A stretch of DNA of 64,000 nucleotides from Pseudomonas flavescens (GCF_013408425.1 NZ_JACBYV010000001.1:4650001-4714000), one strand, 5' to 3'; numbered from the stretch's first letter, positions 17,839-27,707 are shown. Numbers and translations: made by a program. Notes: generated by a model from the sequence alone, not told the origin.

Positions 17839-18396
17839 ATGATCACCAGTTGGCAGGTTCAGCAGGCAGCGCGTGTGGTACGCGCCGGCGGCGTCATCGC
17901 CTATCCGACCGAAGCGGTCTGGGGGCTTGGCTGCGATCCCTGGGATGAAATGGCGGTGGACCGTCTGCTGGCGCTGAAGGAACGGCCCGTGCGCAAGGGG
18001 CTGATTCTGGTGGCCGACAACATCCGCCAGTTCGACTTTCTGCTCGAGGATCTGCCCGAGATCTGGCAGGACCGCCTGGCCAGCACATGGCCCGGCCCGA
18101 ATACCTGGCTGGTGCCACACCAGGATCGCCTGCCGGAGTGGATCACCGGTGAGCACGACAGCGTTGCCCTGCGCGTCAGCGACCACCCGCGGGTACGCGA
18201 GTTGTGTGCTCTGACCGGACCACTGGTGTCGACCTCCGCCAATCCCGCCGGCCGCCCTGCCGCGCGCTCGCGGCTACGGGTCGAGCAGTACTTTCCAAGG
18301 CAATTGGACGCCGTGCTGGGCGGCGCCCTGGGCGGGCGCCGTAATCCCAGCGTGATTCGTGACCTGGTGACCGGCGACGTGCGCAGGCCAGCCTGA
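17839..18396 (+). CDS. tsaC: Threonylcarbamoyl-AMP synthase
   Basis: A 185-aa YrdC/TsaC enzyme for the first step of t6A37 tRNA modification. Visible motifs are [18 protein letters not shown], the basic [13 protein letters not shown] segment that binds ATP/threonine, and [12 protein letters not shown]. The ATG at 17839 gives the usual E. coli-like length. It follows dprA with a 35-bp gap, as in other Pseudomonas. Confidence 0.96.
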   Translation: MITSWQVQQAARVVRAGGVIAYPTEAVWGLGCDPWDEMAVDRLLALKERPVRKGLILVADNIRQFDFLLEDLPEIWQDRLASTWPGPNTWLVPHQDRLPEWITGEHDSVALRVSDHPRVRELCALTGPLVSTSANPAGRPAARSRLRVEQYFPRQLDAVLGGALGGRRNPSVIRDLVTGDVRRPA

Positions 18397-18439
18397 TTAA
18401 AAGCCACCGGCCGTGCTCGCTCCCATACTGTCGGCCGTC

Positions 18440-18528
18440 GGATTTGGTGGGCTGAAGCCCACCCTATGCCACGCCCACATGCCCTGTAGGGTGGGCCGGG
18501 CGGCGATCCGCTTCAGCCCACCGATGGC
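18440..18528. repeat. GTGGGCTGAAGCCCAC palindromes
   Basis: The 227-bp gap between tsaC and qor contains one clear GGTGGGCTGAAGCCCACC palindrome near 18446. A diverged partner pair follows (GTAGGGTGGGC and CGCTTCAGCCCACC) near 18487-18522. No gene is visible. Confidence 0.65.
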
Positions 18529-18623
18529 TCGATCAGCGCTCGCTCGAGGGGACGCAGAGCGCCCCTGAAGCTGAGCGCAGGGAGCGATTCAATGCCACCC
18601 CTACGGATCCCATGGCCAGGCGC

Positions 18624-19601
18624 TCAGGGCAACAGAATGGTCGAGCCGGTGGTCTGCCGGTCGCTCAGCAGGGTCTGTGCGGTGGCCGCTTCGCTCAGTG
18701 GATAACGCTGGCCGATCTCGGCGTCGAGTTTGCCCTTGGCGATCATGCCGAACAGTTCGTCAGCCATCTTTTGCAGGCGCTCCGGCGTATCCGCGTAGCT
18801 GGCCAGGGTCGGGCGGGTGACGTACAGCGAGCCCTTCTGCGAGAGGATGCCCAGGTTGACTCCCGTCACCGCACCGGACGCATTGCCGAAGCTGACCAGC
18901 AGGCCGCGTGGCGCCACGCAGTCCAGAGAGGTTTCCCAGGTGTCCTTGCCGACGCCATCGTAGACCACCGGGCATTTCTTGCCATCGGTCAGTTCCAGCA
19001 CGCGCTGGGCAACGTTTTCATGGCTGTAGTCGATGGTCGCCCAGGCGCCCTGTTGCATTGCACGCTCGGCCTTCTTTGCCGAACTCACGGTACCGATCAG
19101 CTTGACGCCCAGGGCCTTGGCCCATTGGCAGGCGAACGAGCCGACGCCCCCTGCGGCAGCGTGGAACAGAACGATGTCGCCGCTCTTCAGTTCGGCGGTC
19201 TGGCGCAGCAGGTACTGCACGGTCAGCCCCTTGAGCATCACCGCTGCAGCTTGCTCGAAGCTGATGGCGTCGGGCAGCTTGACCAGCTTTTCCGCTGGCA
19301 GCACATGCAGCTCGCTGTAGCCGCCCAGTGGGCCGGTGGCGTAGGCCACGCGGTCGCCCACCTGGAAGTCCTTCACCTCGGAACCGATCGCGTCGACGAA
19401 ACCGGCACCCTCGGTACCCAGGCTGGACGGCAGCGAAGGGGGCGCATACAGGCCATTGCGGAAGTAGGTATCGATGAAGTTCAGGCCGATGGCCTGGTTG
19501 TGCACACGCACCTCGTGGGGGCCAGGGGCGGCCGGCTGGTAGTCGACGTATTCGAGTACCTCGGGGCCACCGTGGCGACTGAACTGGATGCGTTTGGCCA
19601 T
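18624..19601 (-). CDS. qor: NADPH:quinone oxidoreductase
   Basis: A 325-aa zinc-independent medium-chain dehydrogenase. It has GroES-like N-terminal sequence (IQFSRHGGPEVLEYVDY, GLNFIDTYFRNGLY), the crystallin-type signature and a Rossmann motif VLFHAAAGGVGSFACQWAKALG. It reduces quinones with NADPH. AGGAG lies 7 bases before the ATG at 19601; an earlier ATG at 19631 is not supported. It is divergent from hemF, as in P. aeruginosa. Confidence 0.95.
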   Translation of the reverse strand: MAKRIQFSRHGGPEVLEYVDYQPAAPGPHEVRVHNQAIGLNFIDTYFRNGLYAPPSLPSSLGTEGAGFVDAIGSEVKDFQVGDRVAYATGPLGGYSELHVLPAEKLVKLPDAISFEQAAAVMLKGLTVQYLLRQTAELKSGDIVLFHAAAGGVGSFACQWAKALGVKLIGTVSSAKKAERAMQQGAWATIDYSHENVAQRVLELTDGKKCPVVYDGVGKDTWETSLDCVAPRGLLVSFGNASGAVTGVNLGILSQKGSLYVTRPTLASYADTPERLQKMADELFGMIAKGKLDAEIGQRYPLSEAATAQTLLSDRQTTGSTILLP

Positions 19602-19734
19602 CGTCTTGCTCCTGCATGAAGGTGAGTGCAATAGACCCCGAATCCACCGGGGCGTTGAACGGTTTTTTCTTCAGCGGTCGAACGTCGCATCTGCCGTTGA
19701 CCCGCGTCAACTGCAGAGCGCCGACACCCGGTGA

Positions 19735-20706
<972 letters not shown>

Positions 20707-20763
20707 AGGTCTGCGCAAAAAGCTTCAGGCTTGCCGCCTTTGGCTTTTGCGAACGGAAATTTC

Positions 20764-21585
20764 ATGGATCGCTACGGTGTATTCGGCAACCCAATCGGCC
20801 ACAGCAAGTCGCCGCTGATCCACCGCCTGTTCGCTGAGCAGACTGGCCAGGTGTTGAGCTACGAAACGCTGCTGGCGCCGCTGGAGGATTTCGATGGTTA
20901 TGCCCGGGCCTTCTTCGCCGAAGGCCATGGCGGTAACGTGACCGTGCCGTTCAAGGAGCAGGCCTATGCCCTGGCCGACAGCCTGACCGAGCGCGCGCGC
21001 CGCGCCGGTGCGGTGAATACCCTGAAGAAGCTCGATGACGGCAGTCTGCTCGGTGACAATACCGACGGTGCCGGTCTGGTGCGTGATCTGACCGTGAATG
21101 CCGGCATCGACCTGCGCGGCAAGCGCATTCTGCTGCTCGGTGCCGGTGGCGCGGTACGCGGCATTCTCGAACCGTTCCTGGCACAACAGCCGCAGATTCT
21201 GGTGATCGCCAACCGCACCGTGGAAAAGGCCGAGCGCCTGGCCCGGCAGTTCAGCGATCTTGGTCCCGTGGTGGCCAGTGGTTTCGACTGGATCGATGCG
21301 CCGGTGGATCTGATCATCAACGGCACCTCCGCCAGCCTGTCCGGCGCGCTGCCGCCGATCGCCGCCAGCCTTATCCAGCCGGGCCACACCTGCAGCTACG
21401 ACATGATGTACGGCGCCGGCCCCACCGCCTTCAATCGCTGGGCTGCGGAGCAGGGTGCTGCACGCACCCTCGACGGCCTCGGCATGCTGGTCGAGCAGGC
21501 CGTGGAAGCCTTCCACCTGTGGCGCGGCGTACGCCCGGACAGCGCACCGGTCCTGGCCGAACTCCGTCGCCAACTGGCTGCCTAG
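20764..21585 (+). CDS. aroE: Shikimate dehydrogenase
   Basis: A 273-aa NADP-dependent enzyme of aromatic amino acid synthesis. Shikimate-binding [15 protein letters not shown] is at the N-terminus. The catalytic Lys is in [11 protein letters not shown] and the Asp in [13 protein letters not shown]. The cofactor loop is [17 protein letters not shown]. The ATG at 20764 fits known lengths. It is the last gene of the conserved block before the repeat/IS region. Confidence 0.97.
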   Translation: MDRYGVFGNPIGHSKSPLIHRLFAEQTGQVLSYETLLAPLEDFDGYARAFFAEGHGGNVTVPFKEQAYALADSLTERARRAGAVNTLKKLDDGSLLGDNTDGAGLVRDLTVNAGIDLRGKRILLLGAGGAVRGILEPFLAQQPQILVIANRTVEKAERLARQFSDLGPVVASGFDWIDAPVDLIINGTSASLSGALPPIAASLIQPGHTCSYDMMYGAGPTAFNRWAAEQGAARTLDGLGMLVEQAVEAFHLWRGVRPDSAPVLAELRRQLAA

Positions 21586-21709
21586 CGGCCGGTAACCCGG
21601 TAGGGTGGGCTTCAGCCCACCAGTGCGGTATCCCGCCCTTACCCTCTGTGAGGTTGACGCCAACCGTAACGGCCAGGCGATTGGTGGGCTGAAGCCCACC
21701 CTTGTATCT

Positions 21710-21885
21710 CGACTACAGCCTCACGAGAGGCGATAGTTCCCGACTGATCATCGGGGGAGCCATGCAAGTCGAGCCCACCCTAAGGCCTAGAGCCTGTTTC
21801 GTAGATTGCGCTGCATGGTTCCACACTCATCCTGATAAGTCCGAACGGTATCCAGAGCTTCGAGCTCGCATCAACAAGGTTGGAC
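21710..21885 (+). ncRNA. Predicted IS110 bridge RNA
   Basis: The left non-coding end holds two loop regions with sequences identical or complementary to the insertion site and the element ends. Target loop: AGCCCACCCT (21772-21781) equals the left target including the CT core (21693-21702), and GCCTGT (21792-21797) is the reverse complement of the right target ACAGGC (22911-22916). Donor loop: ACGGTATC (21845-21852) equals the element's right end (22902-22909), a GAGCT-TCG-AGCTC hairpin follows (21855-21867), and ACAAG (21874-21878) is complementary to CTTGT at the left end. The order target loop then donor loop matches published IS110 bridge RNAs. Exact RNA ends are not known. Confidence 0.8.
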
Positions 21886-21921
21886 GGATGCAGTGACGAT
21901 CAGACAGAAGAGGAGAAGACC

Positions 21922-22893
21922 ATGTCTGTAGTCGGAATCGACATCGCCAAATACTCATTCGACATTGCCACGGTGCAGGCAAACGGCAAGCACCGCACCA
22001 AGGGCAAGCTCGCCAATGATCCGGCAGGGTTCGAGGCCCTGCAGCAGTGGCTGCTCAAACACGCCGATCCACAGGCCTGGATCGTGATGGAAGCGACCGG
22101 TGTGTACCACGAGGCGCTAGCCGAGTGGCTTTACGAGAGAAACTACCGCGTCAGCGTGCTCAATCCTGCGCAGATTGCCTACTACGCGCGCAGCCAGTTA
22201 CAGCGGGTGAAGACCGACAAGGTCGATGCGAAGCTGATTGCCAGCTACGGCGACAAGCATCAGGACGAGCTGCGTATCTGGAAGCCTGATCCGCCGTCGC
22301 TTCGCCGCCTCAAGGCCCTGGTACGTCGCTTGAAGGATCTTCAGGAGCTCGAGCAAATGGAGCAGAACCGCCTGGATGTCACGAGCGATGCACGAGTAGT
22401 GGAGTCAATCAGATCGGTGCTTGAGCACACCCGCCAGCAGATCAAAGAAACGCTCGAGGCGATCAAGAAACACTTCGACGACAACGACGACCTCAGGGGC
22501 AAGCGAGACCTGTTGATGAGCATCGACGGCGTGGCGGACAAGACGGCAGCGCTGCTGCTGGCCGAACTGGGCGATCTGGACAGTTTTGATGGCAGCCGAG
22601 CTGTAACGGCTTATGCAGGACTCAATCCCAGGCTTCAAGAGTCCGGGAAATTCAAAGGCCAAACACGGATATCTCGCACCGGCTCGGCCACCTTGCGGGC
22701 GGGGCTGTACATGCCTGGCGTGGTGTCCATCACGCACAACACGGCGATACGGGCAATGGCCGAACGCATGAGGGCCAAAGGCAAAACCGGCAAACAGATC
22801 GTCTGCGCGGCGATGCGCAAGTTGCTGTGCATCGCCTATGGCGTGCTGAAATCGGGGATGCCTTTTGATGCCGAATTAGCGCTTGCGAGGTAA
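21922..22893 (+). CDS. IS110-family transposase (DEDD recombinase)
   Basis: A 323-aa intact transposase. It has an N-terminal RuvC-like DEDD domain (VVGIDIAKYSFDIATV with the first Asp; WIVMEATGVYHEALAEWL with the Glu; VKTDKVDAKLIASYG with two further Asp), a coiled-coil linker, and a C-terminal Transposase_20 domain (LLMSIDGVADKTAALLLAELGDL, AVTAYAGLNPR, ISRTGSATLRAGLYMPGV) carrying the serine expected for catalysis. Start ATG 21922 has AGGAG upstream. No frameshift or truncation is seen, so the element may be active. Confidence 0.95.
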   Translation: MSVVGIDIAKYSFDIATVQANGKHRTKGKLANDPAGFEALQQWLLKHADPQAWIVMEATGVYHEALAEWLYERNYRVSVLNPAQIAYYARSQLQRVKTDKVDAKLIASYGDKHQDELRIWKPDPPSLRRLKALVRRLKDLQELEQMEQNRLDVTSDARVVESIRSVLEHTRQQIKETLEAIKKHFDDNDDLRGKRDLLMSIDGVADKTAALLLAELGDLDSFDGSRAVTAYAGLNPRLQESGKFKGQTRISRTGSATLRAGLYMPGVVSITHNTAIRAMAERMRAKGKTGKQIVCAAMRKLLCIAYGVLKSGMPFDAELALAR

Positions 22894-23251
22894 TGGGCAA
22901 GACGGTATCTACAGGCAGCACGCCTCGCCGCCGGTAACCCCGGTAGGGTGGGCTTCAGCCCACCAGCGCGGTATCCCGCCCTTACGCTCTGTGAGGTTGC
23001 CGCCAACCGTAACGGCCAGTCGATTGTGGGCTGAAGCCCACCCTACAGGCAGCACGCCTCGCCGCCGGTAACCCCGGTAGGGTGGGCTTCAGCCCACCAG
23101 CGCGTTATCCCGCCCTTATGCTCGTGAGGTTGCCGCCAACCGTAACGGCCGGCGATTGGTGGGCTGAAGCCCACTCTACAGGCAGCACGCCTCGCCGCCG
23201 GTAACCCCGGTAGGGTGGCCCCGGTCCTGGGTCGGGCTGCGGGCCGCTTTC

Positions 23252-25681
23252 TCAGAAGCTGTAGCGGGCCGTCACTTTGAAATTGCGTGGGTCGCCGTAG
23301 ATGTCGTAGGGGTACCACTCGCCGTTGGCCACGCTGGTGTAGTAGGTGCGGTCGAACAGGTTGTTGACGTTGAGCTGCAGATCCAGCTGCTCGCTGGCCT
23401 TGTACCCGGCCACCAGGCCAACCACGGTGTAGGAACCCTGCTGGTTCTTCCAGGCGGTGGCACCGGTACCACCTGACGTGCGGATGCGGCTCTGCTGGTA
23501 GACATCACCCCCTATGCGCCAGCGCTGCAGCTCCCCGGGCAAGGTGTAGAGCGTCGACAGTTTGAACAGCTGGCGCGGTTTCTTGCGGTCGAAGTCCTCG
23601 CCTTCGCGGGCTGCGTTGGCGTCGCTGACATACTTGGTTTGGGTGTAGGTGTAACCCGCAGCGACCTGCCAGTGGTCGCTCAAGGCGCCCTGGATTTCCA
23701 GGTCGATGCCGCGGCTGCGCACCAGCCCGGCGGCCTCGTAGCAGGAGCTGTCAGGCGTGGAACCACAGCCGAGTTGGCCCGTCAGGGTCTGGGCACGATT
23801 TTTCTGGTCGATCTGGAACAGTGCCAGGCTGGCATTCAAGGCACCGCCGTAGTATTCGCCCTTGATACCGACTTCGTAGTTCTCACCAACCATCGGCTCC
23901 AGCGGTTTTCTGTCCAGGCCGCGATCGTTCTGGGGTTTGAAGATATCGGTGTAGCTGACGTAGACCGAGTGGTTCGTATCCAGGTCATAGACCACACCGG
24001 CATAGCGGGTCAGGTTGCGAGTGACCTTGTAATCGCTTTCGCTGCTTTCGCGATCATCGTATTCGTACCAGTCGACGCGACCGCCGAGGATCAGCGACAA
24101 CGGTTCGCTCAGGCGCAGGCGGGTCGTGGCGTAGACGCTGTCCTGGGTGGTCAGCTCACCCGTCCAGGAGGGGTCGACCACGATGTTCGGTTTCGCGTGA
24201 CCACGGGGATTCCAGGCGAAGAGGTCGACGTCGTCATCGATGAAGTCGCTCCAGCTGTCACCCGTGCGGTAAGTCAGCTCACGCTTGCTGGCGCCCACGG
24301 TCAGGTCGTGCTCCAGACCGAACAGCTGGAAGGGCCCGCTGAGCGCCAGGTCGTAGCCGACTTCCTTCTGCTCCATGGCCTGTGTCCACAGGTAGTGGCG
24401 GTCGTATGCCCAGATCGAAGAAGCCAGCACCTCGGTATCGGTTTTCGCCTGCATCGCTGCCAGGCGCAGCGTCCAGTCGTTGGCGAAACCGTGCTCCAGG
24501 GTGGCGAAGTAGCCGGTGGTGCGGTTGTCCGAATACTCCCAGTCATGCCCCAGGAAGGTGTCGCGGGGCAGTCCCAGATGACCGCCGCCACGGGCCATGG
24601 GCAATCCGCCCCAGATGTAGTTGCTGTAGTTCTTCTGCCGGTAGGCGCCGAGGGTCAGGGTGGTGCTTTCGCTGAGATCGGCGTCGACCACGCCGTAGAA
24701 CAGGTCGTGATCGTGTTCGACCGAATCGCGGAAACTCTTGGCGTCCTGCCGGGAGATCACGGTCCGGGCGCGCAGGGTGCCGTTTTCATTGAGCGGGCCG
24801 CCGACATCCAGGGTGCCGGTGTAGTTGTCCCAACTGCCGGCGCTGCCGGTAAGCGTGCCTTGAAATTCATGGGTCGGGCGCTTGCGCACCAGGTTGATGG
24901 CGCCGGATGGGCTGCCGGCGCCCTGGGCCAGGCCCGTGGCGCCGCGGACGATTTCCACACGGTCGTACATGGCCAGGTTGGCTTCGCCGCTGGGCAGGTA
25001 GGTCAGCAGGCTGGTGGGGAAGCCGTCGTACATGACGTTGTCGACATCGAAGCCGCGGGCGCTGAAAGACGGCCTGCCGACACCTCCCGAATTGTTCAGG
25101 AAAACGCCGGGTGTGCTCTGTACCACGTCACTGATGCTGGTCATGGCCTTGTCGTCCATGCGCTTGCGGGTGACCACACTGACCGACTGCGGTGTTTCGC
25201 GCAGGCTCAGGGGCAGCTTGGTGGCGGTCTGCATGGTGCCGGTGGTGTAGGAGTCACTGTTCTCGGTCGTCGCCGTCAGGCCCTGGCCGGTGATGCTGGT
25301 GGCGCCCAGCTCCAAGCCCGCGCCCGCTTCCTGCGGTGTCAGCAGATACAGGCCATTGCCTTGCGGTGCAGCTTGCAGACCGGTGCCTTGCAGCAGTTGC
25401 CGCAGCCCGCCTTCCACGCTGGTGGCGGCGTTCAGGCCGGGGCTGCGCAAACCTTCCACCAGGGCTGGCTCGATGGGCAAGGTGATGCCTGCCTGACTGG
25501 CGAAGTCGGACAGGGCGCTGCTCAGGTTACCGCCCGGTACCTGATAGGCACGACTCTGCTCGGTTGCCTGCTCGGCGGCCTGCAGCTGGGCCGCAGTGAG
25601 GCTGCCGCCCGCGATGATCAGCCCCAGTGCGGCAGCGTATACCGCCCGTGCCAATGGTTGCATGCCCTGCGTCGTCGCCAT
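23252..25681 (-). CDS. TonB-dependent siderophore receptor with STN signalling domain
   Basis: An 809-aa outer-membrane receptor. It has a signal peptide, then an STN domain at about residues 50-115 (LSSALSDFASQAGITLPIEPALV, GLRQLLQGTGL), a plug (SLRETPQSVSVVTRKRMDD, VEIVRGATGLAQGAGSPSGAINLVRKRP) and a 22-strand barrel ending in the C-terminal KVTARYSF. It imports a ferric siderophore; the plug and barrel resemble the FpvA/FoxA/Fiu group, but the ligand cannot be read. The STN domain and the adjacent FecR/FecI genes indicate transcription-inducing receptor signalling. Confidence 0.93.
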   Translation of the reverse strand: MATTQGMQPLARAVYAAALGLIIAGGSLTAAQLQAAEQATEQSRAYQVPGGNLSSALSDFASQAGITLPIEPALVEGLRSPGLNAATSVEGGLRQLLQGTGLQAAPQGNGLYLLTPQEAGAGLELGATSITGQGLTATTENSDSYTTGTMQTATKLPLSLRETPQSVSVVTRKRMDDKAMTSISDVVQSTPGVFLNNSGGVGRPSFSARGFDVDNVMYDGFPTSLLTYLPSGEANLAMYDRVEIVRGATGLAQGAGSPSGAINLVRKRPTHEFQGTLTGSAGSWDNYTGTLDVGGPLNENGTLRARTVISRQDAKSFRDSVEHDHDLFYGVVDADLSESTTLTLGAYRQKNYSNYIWGGLPMARGGGHLGLPRDTFLGHDWEYSDNRTTGYFATLEHGFANDWTLRLAAMQAKTDTEVLASSIWAYDRHYLWTQAMEQKEVGYDLALSGPFQLFGLEHDLTVGASKRELTYRTGDSWSDFIDDDVDLFAWNPRGHAKPNIVVDPSWTGELTTQDSVYATTRLRLSEPLSLILGGRVDWYEYDDRESSESDYKVTRNLTRYAGVVYDLDTNHSVYVSYTDIFKPQNDRGLDRKPLEPMVGENYEVGIKGEYYGGALNASLALFQIDQKNRAQTLTGQLGCGSTPDSSCYEAAGLVRSRGIDLEIQGALSDHWQVAAGYTYTQTKYVSDANAAREGEDFDRKKPRQLFKLSTLYTLPGELQRWRIGGDVYQQSRIRTSGGTGATAWKNQQGSYTVVGLVAGYKASEQLDLQLNVNNLFDRTYYTSVANGEWYPYDIYGDPRNFKVTARYSF

Positions 25682-25760
25682 GTTGCCGTCCCCGCCCAGT
25701 GAGAATGATGTGGTTACGGGAGGGACACGCAGCCAGAAGAAAACACGACAATGATTCTCA
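25682..25760 (-). promoter_or_regulatory. Receptor promoter region with Fur-like half-sites
   Basis: Upstream of the receptor gene GAGAATGAT (near 25701) and AATGATTCTC (near 25750) resemble Fur-box half-sites. A FecI-type sigma promoter is also expected here. The calls are by eye only. Confidence 0.4.
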
Positions 25761-25950
25761 GAACCAGCTCACGATCTGCTGCGCTTCGGCCCTGCGGCGT
25801 CAAAACAAGCTGGATTGCCAGCCCGAACCAGGCGTTCCCGTCGCAATGCTCATGTACAACTCGTAAACACGCGTACGAGCCCAGTCCGCTTCTTCGCTTG
25901 TTTTTGCGGGGGCGCCTGGCCCTGCAGTGCGCTAGCTCGTGAACAGGTTC
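25761..25950. repeat. Palindromic intergenic repeat family, copy A
   Basis: A 190-bp segment framed by imperfect inverted ends (GAACCAGCTCACGA at 25761 and TCGTGAACAGGTTC at 25937; 12 of 14 pair). It abuts the fecR stop codon. It shares ATCTGCTGCGC-TCGGCCCTGC-GCGT and AATGCTCAT-TACAA-TCGTAAAC with a shorter copy at 34492-34614, so the two are diverged members of one family. Confidence 0.65.
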
Positions 25951-26919
25951 TTACGCGGTGGCACGCGCGGTGACGGTGACCCAATAGGCCGTGCGGTAGT
26001 GGACGCTCACCGGCAGGGTCTGGCTCAGGGCGCGGAGAATCTGGTCGGTATCGCGCAGCTGGAAGGCACCGGAGATCAGCAGCCCGGCCACCGCCGGATC
26101 GCAACGCAGCAGACCCGGGCGATAGCGATCCAGCTCGGCGATGAAGTCATCCAGGCGCATCTTTTCTGCACGCAGCACGCCGCTTAGCCAGTCGAGACGA
26201 TGCTGTGCCAGTGCCACCGCAGGCTCTGCAGTGCGAGCGTTGACGTAGGTCTGCTGGCCGGTCGCCAGACGCAGCAGGCCGTCATCGCCTCGTGACAGCC
26301 GCGGACGCACTTCGACAGCACCCTCCAGCGCAGCGAGGTAGGTACTTTGCGGGTATTGGCGCACCAGAGCGCGGCTGCCCAGCAGGACGATTTGCGCGTC
26401 GGCGGTATCGACGATGAAGGGCCGCCTGGCCTGCTCACCGGGCACCTCGATGAGCAGCTCGCCGGCGATCAGGCGTACGCGACGAACGCTGTCGTCGTAG
26501 GCGATATCGACTGCGCTGCCGGTGTTCAGGCGAAGCTGTCCGCCATCCGGCAGGTGCAGGGTGCGCTGCTCACCGGTGGCGGTGCGCTCGTCCGCCTGCC
26601 ATTCACGCCAGGGCAGGCTGCGGTGTGCGGCAAGGCCGAGCGGGGCGGCGGCGATCAACAGGGCAAGGGTTTTGAGCACTTGTCGCCGTTGCAGATTGCG
26701 TGGGCGCTCCAGGGCCGCCCGTCCGGCGCCTCCGGCAAGCTGTTGGGCATGAGCGCTGAAACGCTCGGCCAGTTGCCAGGCTCGCTCGTGATCGGCATGT
26801 CGGGCCCGCCATTCGGCACAGGCAGCATGCTCGGCGGCGCTGCCCCCACTGTTCTGTAAACGCACGAACCAGCCGGCCGCCTCACGGGCGATCCGCCGGT
26901 CGATGGGCGACTCACTCAT
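25951..26919 (-). CDS. FecR-family sigma regulator
   Basis: A 322-aa single-pass protein. An N-terminal DUF4880/anti-sigma region (REAAGWFVRLQNSG, ACAEWRARHADHERAWQLAE) is followed by a transmembrane segment (VLKTLALLIAAAPLGLAA, about residues 85-102). The periplasmic FecR domain includes GEQRTLHLPDGGQLRLNTGSAVDIAY and a C-terminal STN-like fold. It relays the receptor's ligand state to the adjacent sigma factor. It overlaps the sigma gene by 8 bp. Confidence 0.93.
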   Translation of the reverse strand: MSESPIDRRIAREAAGWFVRLQNSGGSAAEHAACAEWRARHADHERAWQLAERFSAHAQQLAGGAGRAALERPRNLQRRQVLKTLALLIAAAPLGLAAHRSLPWREWQADERTATGEQRTLHLPDGGQLRLNTGSAVDIAYDDSVRRVRLIAGELLIEVPGEQARRPFIVDTADAQIVLLGSRALVRQYPQSTYLAALEGAVEVRPRLSRGDDGLLRLATGQQTYVNARTAEPAVALAQHRLDWLSGVLRAEKMRLDDFIAELDRYRPGLLRCDPAVAGLLISGAFQLRDTDQILRALSQTLPVSVHYRTAYWVTVTARATA

Positions 26920-27451
26920 GCCTCGCGCCCTGGCTGGCGAGCACGATGCATTCCTCGAAGGCCCGTGCGAGGTGGCGCTGCACCGAGCGCACGCTAAGGC
27001 CGAGTCGGCTGGCGATTTCCTCCTGTGTATAACCCTCCAGCTGCGCCATCAGGAACGCTTGCCGGGCCTTGGCGGGCAGTGCGGCAAGTACCTGATCGAC
27101 CTCGTCGAGCGCTTCGAGCACCAGAGCCTGATGCTCCAGCGATGGCGCCAGCTCTTCCGGTATTTCCGCCAGCGCGGCCAGGTAGGCGTGCTCCAGCGAG
27201 CGGCGGCGGTAGAGGTTGATGGTCAGGCGGTTGGCGATGGTGGCCAGGTAGGCGCGGGGCGTCGTGAGGTTCAGTGGCTCGCCCGGGGCATTGCTGAGCA
27301 GGCGCACGAAGGTGTCCTGGGCCAGGTCCGCCGCATCGGCGGCATTGCCCAGGCGCTTGCGCAGCCAGCCTTGCAGCCAGCTGTGGTGGTGGCTGTAGAG
27401 CTGATCGATGGCCTGGTGCGGGTGGTGAGGTGCCGGTGGAGTGGAATGCAC
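26912..27451 (-). CDS. ECF RNA polymerase sigma factor, FecI type
   Basis: A 179-aa iron-starvation sigma factor with region 2 (IDQLYSHHHSWLQGWLRKRLGNAADAADLAQDTFVRLL) and region 4 (ALPAKARQAFLMAQLEGYTQEEIASRLGLSVRSVQRHLARA). It should drive the receptor gene when FecR is triggered. It is the first gene of the sigma-fecR pair and has a Fur-like site just upstream. Confidence 0.94.
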   Translation of the reverse strand: MHSTPPAPHHPHQAIDQLYSHHHSWLQGWLRKRLGNAADAADLAQDTFVRLLSNAPGEPLNLTTPRAYLATIANRLTINLYRRRSLEHAYLAALAEIPEELAPSLEHQALVLEALDEVDQVLAALPAKARQAFLMAQLEGYTQEEIASRLGLSVRSVQRHLARAFEECIVLASQGARHE

Positions 27452-27468
27452 GGGATAGGTTCGGTGGG

Positions 27469-27489
27469 AATGAGAATTCGTCGCATTCT
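27469..27489 (-). promoter_or_regulatory. Candidate Fur box before the sigma gene
   Basis: AATGAGAATTCGTCGCATTCT lies about 20 bases upstream of the sigma-factor start. Its left half (AATGAGAAT) equals the Fur consensus half-site and the right half is a looser inverted match. Iron repression of such sigma factors is the rule. Confidence 0.55.
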
Positions 27490-27707
27490 ATCAGTGTAAT
27501 TATGCACTCGTACAAACAAGGGTGCGGCTGCAGCGCTTCCTGGCTATCGCTGCGCTCAACGCCAGGTTCCGGGACGTTGCAAGCGCTGATCGGACTATGC
27601 TGAATTCGTCATCTGCCGGGAGCAAAGGCATCAAGCCAGCGACTGCTTCAGGTCTCACTGTATAACGTCAATCTGGCCCTGCGGCCGCCTCGAACAAGGA
27701 GCTCAAG

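Larger units (their letters stand above)
21701..22910 (+). mobile_element. IS110-family insertion sequence
   Basis: Comparing the interrupted and intact repeat junctions defines the ends. Left flank reads AAGCCCACC-CT then TGTATCTCG; the right end reads GACGGTAT-CT then ACAGGCAG; intact junctions read AAGCCCACCCTACAGGCAG. The element is therefore about 1.2 kb (21703-22910) with a CT core at both ends and no longer target duplication, as expected for IS110 elements. It contains a ~220-bp non-coding left region and one transposase gene. Confidence 0.88.
21586..23219. repeat. Tandem ~134-bp palindrome-rich repeats
   Basis: One unit lies at about 21586-21702, a second at 22911-23044 and a third at 23045-23177; a fourth is truncated at 23178-23219. 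Each unit has GGTAGGGTGGGCTTCAGCC and, ~95 bp later, the complementary GTGGGCTGAAGCCCACC, with CCGCCAACCGTAACGGCC between. Units 2 to 4 begin ACAGGCAGCACGCC. The IS110-family element sits at the junction of units 1 and 2. The array ends in the 3' flank of the TonB receptor gene. Confidence 0.85.

Noticed and set aside
21586..23219. Tandem repeats considered as a CRISPR array
   Set aside because: Units are ~134 bp and repeat throughout; there are no short direct repeats with unique spacers and no cas genes.
23639..25702. 687-codon open frame opposite the TonB receptor
   Set aside because: Shadow of the receptor gene; no family sequence, and the receptor has a full signal peptide, STN, plug and barrel.
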